From CAVHXA01 sp963639765 (GTDB taxonomy: Bacteria > Bacillota > Clostridia > Oscillospirales > Oscillospiraceae), in contig CAVHXA010000006.1 of assembly GCA_963639765.1 (NCBI GenBank), positions 1-64,000 of the forward strand: 64,000 nt of DNA, in the 5' to 3' direction. How positions within the stretch are numbered: position 1 is the first letter of the stretch; every line of letters begins with the position of its first letter. Below, piece after piece: positions 53,687 to 61,918 of this stretch. A model generated the notes under the pieces. The model saw nothing but the letters and a program-made list of their open reading frames with translations. It was not told the origin of the DNA and did not search any database. The position numbers and the translations under genes are program-made.

Positions 53687-54921
53687 AAATAGCACTGCTG
53701 GGTCTGGGCACCGTAGGAACCGGCGTAGCCGAGATTCTGAAAAACAACGCGGAGATTATATCCGAGCGCCTGGGCGAGAAAATAGATCTGGCCTATATCC
53801 TCACGCGCAGTCCCCGGCCCGACAGCCCGTGGGCGGATCGCATCATACAGGATTTCGACATCATCGAACGCGACAGCGAGGTCCGGCTTGTCGCCGAATG
53901 CATGGGCGGCACGCAGCCGGCGCTGGATTATGTCCGCAGGTCGCTGCAGGCCGGAAAACAGGTTGTAACCTCCAACAAGGAGCTGGTTGCCGGGCACGGG
54001 TATCCGCTGATCCGGCTGGCCGAACAGAACAATCTCAATTTCCTCTTTGAGGCAAGCGTCGGCGGCGGCATTCCCATCCTGCGTCCGCTCACAACCTGCC
54101 TTGCCGCCAACAACATCACCGGGATTGCCGGTATCATCAACGGAACCACCAACTTCATCCTCACAAAAATGTACCGCGAGGGGCTCGATTATGCGCAGGC
54201 TCTGGAACAGGCACAGCAGCTTGGCTATGCGGAGGCGGATCCGACCGCCGATGTGCAGGGGCTTGACGCGGCACGAAAGATCTGTATTCTGGCAGCACTG
54301 GCCTTTGGCCGTCACATATATCCGGACCAGGTCCTTACCAGGGGAATCACCGCGCTCGGAGCCGAGGACACAGCCTTTGCCGAGGCTGCCGGCTGCCGCA
54401 TCCGTCTGCTGGCCCGGGCGTCGCTGCTGCCGGACGGAAGGGTCTGCGCGTTGACCGCACCGCATCTTGTACCGAAGGATCAGCTTCTGGCCGACGTGGA
54501 GGATGTGTTTAACGCCGTACAGGTGCAGGGCGACGCGGTTGGAGACGTGATCTTCTATGGGCGCGGAGCCGGAAAGCTGCCAACGGCAAGCGCCGTTGTG
54601 GCGGACATGATCGACGCGCTGCGGCATACGCAGACGCGCAGACCGCTGATGTGGCGGCAGGGCGGACCGGACGCGGCCGCGGATGCCGGAACGCAGCCGC
54701 TGACGTGGTTTGTCCGTACCGATGCCGAGCCCGGCCGGATCCGGCAGGCCCTGGGAGAGGTCCGGTTCGTTTCGGCAGATGTTCCCGGGCAGACAGGCTT
54801 TTTTGTCGGACCGATCAGCCAAAAGCAGCTGCATGCGGCCGGACTGCCGATTCTCGGCGAGCTTGTTCTGTACCGGCCCGGCGATACAGCACCGCATCTG
54901 GAGGAATTGCAATGTCATTGA
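53680..54921 (+). CDS. hom: Homoserine dehydrogenase
   Basis: This 413-residue enzyme reduces aspartate semialdehyde to homoserine for threonine and methionine. It has the NAD(P)-binding LGLGTVGTGVAEIL at the N-terminus, SNKELVAGHGYPL, GIAGIINGTTNFILTKM near residue 150 and the catalytic-domain stretch GYAEADPTADVQGLDAARK. A C-terminal ACT-like region (about 345-400) is present, usual for feedback-controlled forms. ATG overlaps pheB by seven bases, and its end overlaps lysC by ten, pointing to tight translational coupling. Confidence 0.96.
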   Translation: MVKIALLGLGTVGTGVAEILKNNAEIISERLGEKIDLAYILTRSPRPDSPWADRIIQDFDIIERDSEVRLVAECMGGTQPALDYVRRSLQAGKQVVTSNKELVAGHGYPLIRLAEQNNLNFLFEASVGGGIPILRPLTTCLAANNITGIAGIINGTTNFILTKMYREGLDYAQALEQAQQLGYAEADPTADVQGLDAARKICILAALAFGRHIYPDQVLTRGITALGAEDTAFAEAAGCRIRLLARASLLPDGRVCALTAPHLVPKDQLLADVEDVFNAVQVQGDAVGDVIFYGRGAGKLPTASAVVADMIDALRHTQTRRPLMWRQGGPDAAADAGTQPLTWFVRTDAEPGRIRQALGEVRFVSADVPGQTGFFVGPISQKQLHAAGLPILGELVLYRPGDTAPHLEELQCH

Positions 54922-56120
54922 TCATACAGAAATTCGGCGGCAGCTCGGTTGCCGATTCCGAACGCATCTATCATGCGGCAGACATCATCACGGGAACGTA
55001 TAAGGCCGGGAACGACGTGGTTGTTGTGCTCTCCGCACAGGGAAAGACCACCGATCATCTTCTGGCCCAGGCGGCCGAAATCAACCGGAACGCCTCGAAG
55101 CGGGAGCTCGATATGCTGCTGTCCTGCGGGGAGCAGATGTCTGTGGCACTGATGGCCATGGCCATCGAAAAGCTGGGCTGTCCTGTGGTATCCCTGAACG
55201 CCTGGCAGATGGGCCTGCAGACCGACACCACCTATGGCGCGGCCCGGATCCAGCGTGTCGAGGCGACCCGCATCCGCGATGAGCTTGAAAAACACAGTAT
55301 TGTCCTGATCACCGGCTTTCAGGGCATCAACCGCTATGACAACATCACAACACTCGGCAGAGGCGGATCCGACACAACCGCCGTTGCACTGGCCGTGGCG
55401 CTCAAGGCAGACCTCTGCCAGATCTATACCGACGTAGACGGCGTATACACGGCAGACCCGCGCATTGTGCCGCAGGCCCGAAAGCTGGACGAAATCACAT
55501 ACAACGAGATGCTGGAGCTGGCGTCTCTGGGTGCCAAGGTCCTGCACAACCGCTGCGTGGAGATGGCAAAACGATATCACATTGAGATGGAGGTGCTCTC
55601 AAGCTTTTCCGGAAAGCCGGGCACAGTCGTCAGGGAGGGAAACAACGTGGAAACAATGATCATCAGCGGTGTTGCAAAAGACACGAATATCGCGCGGATT
55701 GCGCTGATCGGGCTGCAGAATGTTCCGGGCGTGGCCTATCAGGTCTTTTCGATTCTGGGCAAGGAGAAGATCAACATCGACATCATCCTGCAGTCCATCG
55801 GCCGCGGCGACACAAAGGACATCTCCTTTACCGTTCCCGCCGAAAGCGTGGAATCGGCACTGGCTCTTCTCGAAAAGAAAAAAGGCCAGCTCGGCTATGA
55901 CCATATCGACGTCAACCGCAATGTGGCCAAGGTCAGCATCGTCGGAGCCGGCATCGCGGACAATGCCGGTGTGGCCGCCCGGATGTTCGAAGCACTGTAT
56001 GAGCGTCAGATCAACATCAGCATGATCTCCTCAAGCGAAATCCGTCTGAGCGTCCTGATCGACGAAAAGGACGCGGACCTGGCGGTCCAGGCCATACACG
56101 ACAAATTCTTCCGCTCCTGA
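54912..56120 (+). CDS. lysC: Aspartate kinase
   Basis: This 402-residue monofunctional aspartokinase catalyses the first step toward lysine, threonine and methionine. It has the kinase N-terminus IIQKFGGSSVAD, GRGGSDTTAVALAVALKAD, YTDVDGVYTADPRIV and two C-terminal ACT domains (about 265-335 and 340-402, with NIDIILQSI and ISMISSSEIRLSVLI) that bind feedback amino acids. ATG lies within the end of hom with GAGGAA upstream. No lysine riboswitch precedes this operon; in this window the L box controls only the transporter operon. Confidence 0.96.
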   Translation: MSLIIQKFGGSSVADSERIYHAADIITGTYKAGNDVVVVLSAQGKTTDHLLAQAAEINRNASKRELDMLLSCGEQMSVALMAMAIEKLGCPVVSLNAWQMGLQTDTTYGAARIQRVEATRIRDELEKHSIVLITGFQGINRYDNITTLGRGGSDTTAVALAVALKADLCQIYTDVDGVYTADPRIVPQARKLDEITYNEMLELASLGAKVLHNRCVEMAKRYHIEMEVLSSFSGKPGTVVREGNNVETMIISGVAKDTNIARIALIGLQNVPGVAYQVFSILGKEKINIDIILQSIGRGDTKDISFTVPAESVESALALLEKKKGQLGYDHIDVNRNVAKVSIVGAGIADNAGVAARMFEALYERQINISMISSSEIRLSVLIDEKDADLAVQAIHDKFFRS

Positions 56121-56143
56121 GACCTTTCGAGGTCCGGCCTTTT

Positions 56144-56170
56144 ATCCCGGCACATGGCTGCCGGGATTTC
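56144..56170 (+). terminator. Probable terminator after lysC
   Basis: ATCCCGGCA (56144-56152) and TGCCGGGAT (56159-56167) form a nine-bp stem followed by a short T run. A smaller GACC-TTTC-GAGGTC hairpin lies just upstream. Confidence 0.65.
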
Positions 56171-56205
56171 TGACAAAATTGTTAAGTTTATATTGCATTC
56201 TTCGG

Positions 56206-56253
56206 TTGACAAAGCCGAGCCGGGTTGATATAATTTCTTTAGAATGGCTAAAG
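56206..56253 (+). promoter_or_regulatory. Consensus promoter with overlapping palindromic operator
   Basis: TTGACA and TATAAT are exactly 17 bases apart, a full consensus promoter (56206-56234). Around the transcription start lies the inverted repeat CTTTAG-AATGG-CTAAAG (56237-56253). MarR proteins usually bind such palindromes over their own promoter, so autorepression of the downstream gene is likely. The leader is almost 200 bases. Confidence 0.75.
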
Positions 56254-56437
56254 ATTAGAACCGCAAGGATTCTGCGGATGACTGTCCTTCGGAGCTTCAA
56301 AAGGATTCCGCGATCCGGGGGGCATTTCGGCACGGGGCCATTTCGAGACATTTCAACATACTTCGCAAAATGCGCACACCGGCCGGTCACAGGGCAATCC
56401 CACAATGTGCATAGACACATCAACGGAGGAAGCAGCA

Positions 56438-56926
56438 ATGGAAAACGAACAGATCAGCCGTGTTCCCGAGCAGCGGCAGGATATAGGATACTACCTCTCA
56501 AACATTTCCCACTGTATTCAGCAGTATTTCAACCGCCTCTACGACCAATACGACATCACCTATCCGCAGTCGCGGCTGATCACCTACCTCTACCGCCGCG
56601 AAGACCAGTCCAAAGAAGGCGAACCGTGCGACGTCAACCAGCGCGAGCTCGAACGCGCACTGGGCATCAAAGCCTCCTCTGTCTCAAGTCTTGTGCGCAA
56701 CCTCGAGGTCAAGGGGTTTATCCGCTCGGAGCGCATCGAATCCGACACGCGCAACAAGCGCATTCTCCTCACCGAAAAGGCCTATGAGCTCGACACTGTC
56801 ATTGCACACGCGGTGGAGCAGACCGAAATGTACCTGACCCGCGGGCTGGATGTTTCGGATGTCGGCACGCTGCTGCAGCTTCTCTCCGCTCTGAAAGACA
56901 ACGCGGAAAAGCTCTGCAGCGAATAA
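56438..56926 (+). CDS. MarR-family transcriptional regulator
   Basis: This 162-residue protein has the MarR plan: N-terminal dimer helices (YYLSNISHCIQQYFNRLYDQYDIT) and a winged helix. The recognition region is QRELERALGIKASSVSSLVRNLEVKGFI, and the wing is RIESDTRNKRILLTEKA. It ends in a C-terminal dimer helix. It should bind DNA as a dimer and respond to a small ligand. ATG follows CGGAGG. The strong promoter with a palindrome ahead of it suggests autoregulation. No transporter gene, the usual partner, lies directly beside it. Confidence 0.92.
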   Translation: MENEQISRVPEQRQDIGYYLSNISHCIQQYFNRLYDQYDITYPQSRLITYLYRREDQSKEGEPCDVNQRELERALGIKASSVSSLVRNLEVKGFIRSERIESDTRNKRILLTEKAYELDTVIAHAVEQTEMYLTRGLDVSDVGTLLQLLSALKDNAEKLCSE

Positions 56927-57051
56927 GCCACAGCCGGGGCACTGCACAAAAGCCGTATGCAGCCCTGCAAACCGCAAAGGACGCTTGCCGTCATCTGCGA
57001 TCTCCGGCAGGGCATCTGTCGGCCTGCACGGGCATTCCTCAGAAATTTCTG

Positions 57052-57080
57052 TTTCCATTTTGCTGCGGGTATGCTATAAT
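57052..57080 (+). promoter_or_regulatory. Promoter for the RNase J transcript
   Basis: An extended -10 (TGC-TATAAT, 57072-57080) has a weak -35 (TTTCCA) 17 bases upstream. Transcription would begin near 57087 and cross the hairpins at 57110-57195 before the coding region. Confidence 0.6.
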
Positions 57081-57145
57081 TCCCCTGCTTGTATGTGGGA
57101 TGGACCGGGCGCCGCCTTTCAGGCCGCCCGGATTTGTCCGGGGCA

Positions 57146-57195
57146 CAGGCGACACAGGCTCTGACAAAACGATCGGTCTGTGGCGCCTGCTTTTT
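57146..57195 (+). terminator. Terminator-like hairpin in the RNase J leader
   Basis: CAGGCG-CACAG (57146-57157) pairs with CTGTG-CGCCTG (57178-57189), each side with one unpaired base, followed by C and five T. It lies between the only visible promoter and the coding region, so it may act as an attenuator. A further GC-rich hairpin at about 57109-57131 precedes it. Confidence 0.6.
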
Positions 57196-57312
57196 ATGCA
57201 GCCCCGGCGATATATAGACTTTCGCGGGCCCGGCAGCAGGGCAGCCCGGCGCTGCCGGCGGCTCCGGCGCACGTGAAGGCCGTACAGTATACCCTCCCGC
57301 TGCCCGGATGGG

Positions 57313-59031
57313 GTGGGGGAGGAAAGACAGGAGCGTGTTATACGATTGCGTGAAAAACGAGCAAAAGAACCACAAAACAAACTGAAAATCATTTCCCTCG
57401 GCGGCGTAAACGAAATCGGAAAAAACCTCACAGTTCTCGAATACGAAGACGACATTCTGGTAATCGACTGCGGCCTGGGCTTTCCGGACGACGAGATGTT
57501 CGGCGTGGATCTGGTCATCCCCGATGTGACCTACCTTGTCAAGAACCGGGACCGCGTGCGCGGCTTTGTCCTGACCCACGGACACGAAGACCATATCGGC
57601 GCCCTGCCCTATGTGCTGCAGCAGGTAAATGCCCCCATCTATGCCACACGGCTTACGGCGGGGCTGGTCCGCCTCCGGCTCGAAGAGCACAACCTGCAAA
57701 ACGATGTTTCGGTCTTTGTCCATCAGGCCGGCGACATCTTTCAGGTCGGGTGCTTTCAGGTTGAGATGATCCACGTAAACCATTCCATTGCCGATGCGGT
57801 TGCGCTGGCCATTACCTGTGATGTGGGCACAATACTCATGACCGGCGACTTTAAAATCGACCCAACGCCAATCCACGGCGACATCATCGATCTGGCCCGA
57901 TTCGGCGAGCTTGGACGCGAGGGTGTGCTTGCTCTGCTGTGTGACTCGACCAATGTGGAAAAAACGGGCTACACCACATCTGAGCAGCGGGTGGCAGACA
58001 GTCTGGACAATCTCTTCAAGGGCTGCAGCCAGCGCATTATTGTCACGACCTTTGCCTCCAACGCGCACCGCATACAGTCGGTTATCAACCTTGCCTGCAA
58101 ATACGGGCGCAAGGTGGCGGTAACCGGGCGCAGCATGGAAAACATCATCAGGGTTTCTTCGGAGCTGGGCTATCTGGAGCTGCCGCCCGACACACTCATG
58201 CCGATTCAGAGCATTCGCGGCCTGCCGAAAGACAAGGTGGTAATCGTTACAACCGGCTCGCAGGGTGAAAATATGTCTGCACTCTACCGCATGGCCTTTA
58301 CCGGACACCGTCAGGTCGAAATTGAGCCCGGCGACCGCATTATCATCTCGGCATCTGCCATTCCGGGCAACGAAAAAAACATCGGCAACGTGATCAACGA
58401 GCTGTACCGCAAGGGTGCCGAGGTCATCTACAGCAAGGTTGCGGCCGAGCTGCATGTTTCCGGTCACGCCTGTCAGGAAGAGCTCAAGATCATTCATGCT
58501 CTTACCAAACCGAAATTCTTCATTCCGCTGCACGGCGAGCAGCGCCATCTGCAGGCACATGCAAAGCTGGCCCGCTGCATGGGCATGGATTCGGAAAATA
58601 TCGTCATCACCGACATCGGGCGCGTGATCGAGCTGACCCGCGACTCCATTCATCTGGGCGGAACGGTCCCGTCCGGCAATACGCTTGTAGACGGTCTTGG
58701 CGTCGGTGATGTGGGCAGTGTTGTTCTGCGTGACCGCAGGCATCTCGGTCAGGACGGCATGGTGGTTGTGGTTGCGGGCCTGTCCGGGGTAGACGGCTCG
58801 GTGGTTTCGGGGCCGGACATCATTTCCCGCGGCTTCGTATATGTCAAGGAATCCGAGGATCTCATGGAGCAGCTGCGCGATGTTGTGAGCAAAACACTCG
58901 ACGACTGCTACGACGAGGGCATTATGGACTGGAACACCATCAAAACCAACATCAAAAGCGATCTCTCCGCCTACCTGTTCAAAAAGACCAAGCGAAATCC
59001 CATGATTCTTCCGGTAATCATGGAGGTCTGA
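57313..59031 (+). CDS. rnj: Ribonuclease J
   Basis: This 572-residue metallo-beta-lactamase/beta-CASP ribonuclease performs mRNA decay and rRNA processing in Firmicutes. It has LGGVNEIGKN near residue 30, the zinc motif HGHEDH (residues 89-94), LMTGDFKIDPTP, LLCDSTNVE and the beta-CASP stretch VTTGSQGENMSAL. SGHACQEELK and PLHGEQRHLQAH follow in the C-terminal half. Length and motif order match RNase J1/J2. The start is uncertain: GTG at 57313 keeps a charged N-terminal extension often seen in Clostridia, and TTG at 57346 has AGGAG 12 bases away. Confidence 0.95.
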   Translation: MGEERQERVIRLREKRAKEPQNKLKIISLGGVNEIGKNLTVLEYEDDILVIDCGLGFPDDEMFGVDLVIPDVTYLVKNRDRVRGFVLTHGHEDHIGALPYVLQQVNAPIYATRLTAGLVRLRLEEHNLQNDVSVFVHQAGDIFQVGCFQVEMIHVNHSIADAVALAITCDVGTILMTGDFKIDPTPIHGDIIDLARFGELGREGVLALLCDSTNVEKTGYTTSEQRVADSLDNLFKGCSQRIIVTTFASNAHRIQSVINLACKYGRKVAVTGRSMENIIRVSSELGYLELPPDTLMPIQSIRGLPKDKVVIVTTGSQGENMSALYRMAFTGHRQVEIEPGDRIIISASAIPGNEKNIGNVINELYRKGAEVIYSKVAAELHVSGHACQEELKIIHALTKPKFFIPLHGEQRHLQAHAKLARCMGMDSENIVITDIGRVIELTRDSIHLGGTVPSGNTLVDGLGVGDVGSVVLRDRRHLGQDGMVVVVAGLSGVDGSVVSGPDIISRGFVYVKESEDLMEQLRDVVSKTLDDCYDEGIMDWNTIKTNIKSDLSAYLFKKTKRNPMILPVIMEV

Positions 59032-59064
59032 TTTCCACCGGAACACAGGCAGAAGCTTCCGGAT

Positions 59065-59087
59065 GCGGCCCGACGGAGTCGGGCCGC
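59065..59087 (+). terminator. Hairpin after RNase J gene
   Basis: GCGGCCCGAC-GGA-GTCGGGCCGC is a perfect ten-bp stem followed by only GTTT. It probably ends the transcript or protects its 3' end. Confidence 0.6.
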
Positions 59088-59299
59088 GTTTGGCAGGCCG
59101 CCTTTTCTCAGCATGTCAGGCCGTATCCCATAAAAATGCAAAAAGCCTGCCGCCGGAGACGGGGCTGATTGTGTCCTGTTTCCGATTTTTTCTATATTCA
59201 AAAACATGCGCTTTCCCTGTTCACCTGCACTATCGGCGGGCAATATCGGGCAACGGTAGGATGCGATAAATCCGGATGACCTGCCGGGTATCGGAAAAC

Positions 59300-59440
59300 C
59301 CTCTGCCCCTCTGAAAGAGGGGTGTAACAGCCTGCTTCTCCGGTCGGAGCAGATAAAACCATGGTCCCCGTGGAACGGGGACGTCCCGCCCCCCTCTGTG
59401 CCCCCTCCCACCGGGAGGGGGTTGGGGGTGGGGAGCAGAG
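59300..59440. repeat. Hairpin-rich intergenic repeat element
   Basis: Four successive inverted repeats occur in 140 bases: CCCCTCTGAAAGAGGGG (59306), CTGCTTC-TCCGGTC-GGAGCAG (59332), GTCCCCGTGGAACGGGGAC (59364) and CCCCCTCCCACCGGGAGGGGG (59401). No coding frame is supported. The right edge matches the first bases of the window. The rest of the 771-base gap (59088-59299 and 59441-59720) contains further T/A-rich short hairpins but no gene I can support. Confidence 0.65.
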
Positions 59441-59722
59441 ACAGACTTTTTTTCGAAAAAAACGGTTTCCCGAAGGGAGTGTTGCACGTTTTTGTGCGGC
59501 AAAAGCCCTTTTGCGGGCTATGGGTGAGAGGACATTTTCTGGACAGGCCCCTGAAGCAGGGCTCTTTCCATACCGTAAAAACATTCCGCATATCCGACCG
59601 CGCGGCTCGATCCCGACTCGATCCCGAAAAGAGCTGTCAGCGATTTGCATTCCAAGAGAACCTTACCGCACGGCCAGACCCCACGGTCGGAAGGAATATC
59701 AGATTTTCAGTAAAAATTGGAA

Positions 59723-59751
59723 TTGCTTTTGTTATGAAATTGTTATATGAT
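59723..59751 (+). promoter_or_regulatory. Promoter for the second orphan binding lipoprotein
   Basis: TTGCTT and TATGAT are 17 bases apart in an A/T-rich stretch, about 50 bases before the GTG start. Confidence 0.5.
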
Positions 59752-59802
59752 TCGTTTTGTGTCCGAAAGAGGACGACCATATTGTGAAGGAGTGTTTCCA
59801 TC

Positions 59803-61677
59803 GTGAAAACCAAGTTCCTTGCCCTGCTGCTGGCTCTGGCGATGGTTCTGTGCCTGTTTGCCGGCTGCGCGAGCTCCGACAGCGAGACCGATGCAGAACC
59901 TGCCGCAGAGCAGACCGAAACCGAAAGCAAAGCCGGTGAAGAGGCTGCTGAGGCTGCCGAACCCGAGCAGACCGACGCCGCTGAGCCCGAGCAGACCGAC
60001 GCCGCCGAGCCCGAGCAGGCCGCTGAGCCTGCGACAGAAGAGCCGGTTGCCGAAGAGACCGCAGCCACAGCTGAGATGAAGACCCAGCCTGCCATGGGTA
60101 TCACCTACCCGCTCGAAGGCAGCAACGAACTGAGCTTCTGGTATTATATTCCTCCTTATACGCAGTACTGCCCCAGCAACAACGACTTCTACTGCATTCC
60201 CTATGCCGAACAGGTTACCGGTGTGCACCTGAACTTCATCGAAGTATCTCAGGCTGCGGCCACCGAGCAGTATCAGCTGATGATTGCATCCGGCGACTGG
60301 CCCGACATCAACCCTGTTAACGAATACTACACCGGCGGCCTGACGCAGGCTTATGAGGATGATGTAATCGTTGACCTGATGGATTATGTCTATGACTACA
60401 TGCCAAACTTCACCTACATTTATGATCAGCTCGACGACGCAAACAAGGATTCTGCCCTGAACGAGGGCAAGCTGCTTGCGTTTGTCAGCATTGCCGACGG
60501 CTCCTTCTCGAGCAACGGTCTTGTTACCCGTGGAGACTGGCTCGAAGAACAGGGCATTGCAGTTTCGGACGATGGCATCACCATCGATCAGCTGACCGAT
60601 ATCATGCACACCTTCCGCGACGCCTACGGCGTGGAATGCGGTGCTCCCATCTCCGACGGCACCTTTACCGTCAGCACCTGCTTTGATGTATCTGCTCCCT
60701 GTCTGATCAGCGACGGCTTCATGTCCTCCCCCGGTGTTTCCATCTTCCGTTATGGCGATGAGGTTGTTTCCGGCTGGACCGTTGACGGCTATAAAGACTA
60801 TCTGACCTGGATGTATGATCTGATCAGCGACGGCACCCTGCAGAAGATTACCGAGGTCGAGACAGACCGCAAGGCCCAGAACAGCATGCAGGCCAACGGT
60901 GAGATCTCTGTCTGGCAGGCAAATGCCGACAAGCTTAACGAGTGCGCCGACTATGTTTCCGATCCCAGCACCTCCACCTTCCGTGCCCAGGCTCTGCCCA
61001 CCGTCTATAAAGACGAAGCCGCCATGTCCGGCGACTATGTATGGGTTCAGGCTCCTCAGCTGGTTTCCAAGGGCATGTCCGTGTCTGCCGAATCCGAAAA
61101 TGTCGAGCTGGCCTGCCAGTGGATGAACTACTTCTGGACAGACGAGGGTGCCATGCTGTATAACTATGGCATCGAGGCATCTGCTGCCGAGGAACTCGGT
61201 CTTTCTATCACACGTGACCCCGCCGGCACCTGGTATGGTTCCTATGAGCTGGACGACAACGGCGACTGGAGCTGGACCGGCATGGTTACCAACACATCTG
61301 CAGGCGGCAACGCCGAGATGTTCTCCACCATTTATACCATGCAGCGTTTTGCAACAAGCCTGCAGGACAACGATCGCCTTCTGCCGACCTTCCCGCAGAG
61401 CGCAATTGATGCAGTTGATCTGTGGACGATCGAAGGCACCGACGAACGTTACTATCCCTCTGCCATTACCCTGTCGAGCGAAGACAACGAGCGCGTAAAC
61501 AACCTGTCCGGCGACGTTCTGACCATGGGCTGCGAGCGCATCCTTCTGATGCTCGACGGACAGACCGAGATCAACGACGAAACCTGGGCCGCTTATGTTG
61601 AAGACATCAACAACATGGGCCTTGCTGAAATCGTAGAGATCTATCAGGCTGCCTACGACGAATATATCTCCAAATAA
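59803..61677 (+). CDS. Orphan extracellular solute-binding lipoprotein (paralogue)
   Basis: This 624-residue lipoprotein (lipobox LFAGC near residue 21) has an acidic linker with (D/A)AEPEQ repeats to about residue 90. A large solute-binding fold follows, parallel to the protein at 28366-30129: YQLMIASGDWPDI, GGLTQAYEDD, LVTRGDWLEEQG and NGEISVWQANADK. Its codon use seems slightly more biased toward C- and T-ending frequent codons, as in highly expressed genes. No permease or ATPase is nearby, so it may share a transporter encoded elsewhere. The start is GTG, ten bases after AAGGAG. A strong terminator follows. Confidence 0.85.
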   Translation: MKTKFLALLLALAMVLCLFAGCASSDSETDAEPAAEQTETESKAGEEAAEAAEPEQTDAAEPEQTDAAEPEQAAEPATEEPVAEETAATAEMKTQPAMGITYPLEGSNELSFWYYIPPYTQYCPSNNDFYCIPYAEQVTGVHLNFIEVSQAAATEQYQLMIASGDWPDINPVNEYYTGGLTQAYEDDVIVDLMDYVYDYMPNFTYIYDQLDDANKDSALNEGKLLAFVSIADGSFSSNGLVTRGDWLEEQGIAVSDDGITIDQLTDIMHTFRDAYGVECGAPISDGTFTVSTCFDVSAPCLISDGFMSSPGVSIFRYGDEVVSGWTVDGYKDYLTWMYDLISDGTLQKITEVETDRKAQNSMQANGEISVWQANADKLNECADYVSDPSTSTFRAQALPTVYKDEAAMSGDYVWVQAPQLVSKGMSVSAESENVELACQWMNYFWTDEGAMLYNYGIEASAAEELGLSITRDPAGTWYGSYELDDNGDWSWTGMVTNTSAGGNAEMFSTIYTMQRFATSLQDNDRLLPTFPQSAIDAVDLWTIEGTDERYYPSAITLSSEDNERVNNLSGDVLTMGCERILLMLDGQTEINDETWAAYVEDINNMGLAEIVEIYQAAYDEYISK

Positions 61678-61695
61678 CTCCTCTGCATATACCGA

Positions 61696-61726
61696 AGGAC
61701 CGTGGCTGAAACCGCGGTCCTTTTTC
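61696..61726 (+). terminator. Strong terminator after the second orphan binding protein
   Basis: AGGACCGTGG and CCGCGGTCCT form a ten-bp stem with a six-base loop, followed by T residues. Confidence 0.9.
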
Positions 61727-61918
61727 TTGTCAGCTTCTGAAGTTTGATGTATTATGGATGTCGACACGCCGCTGCATCCCACAGGACTTTTTGACCCTGC
61801 ATGGCAGGACCCGGAGTATTTCCGTCTGTTTGTCTTCACAGTCGGAGACATCTGCAGGGCACAGCAGTCTGTATCGGATACGGCCGGAAACAGCCTTTGG
61901 GCAGAAAGGATCCTGAAC

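Noticed and set aside
56782..59046. Long open frame (about 750 codons) on the minus strand opposite the MarR and RNase J genes
   Set aside because: RNase J is unmistakable on the plus strand. The antisense frame spans two unrelated genes and lacks start signals.
59800..60080. Acidic repeats of the second binding lipoprotein as a separate mobile repeat
   Set aside because: The units are degenerate at DNA level and best read as an amino-acid linker typical of lipoproteins in this genome.
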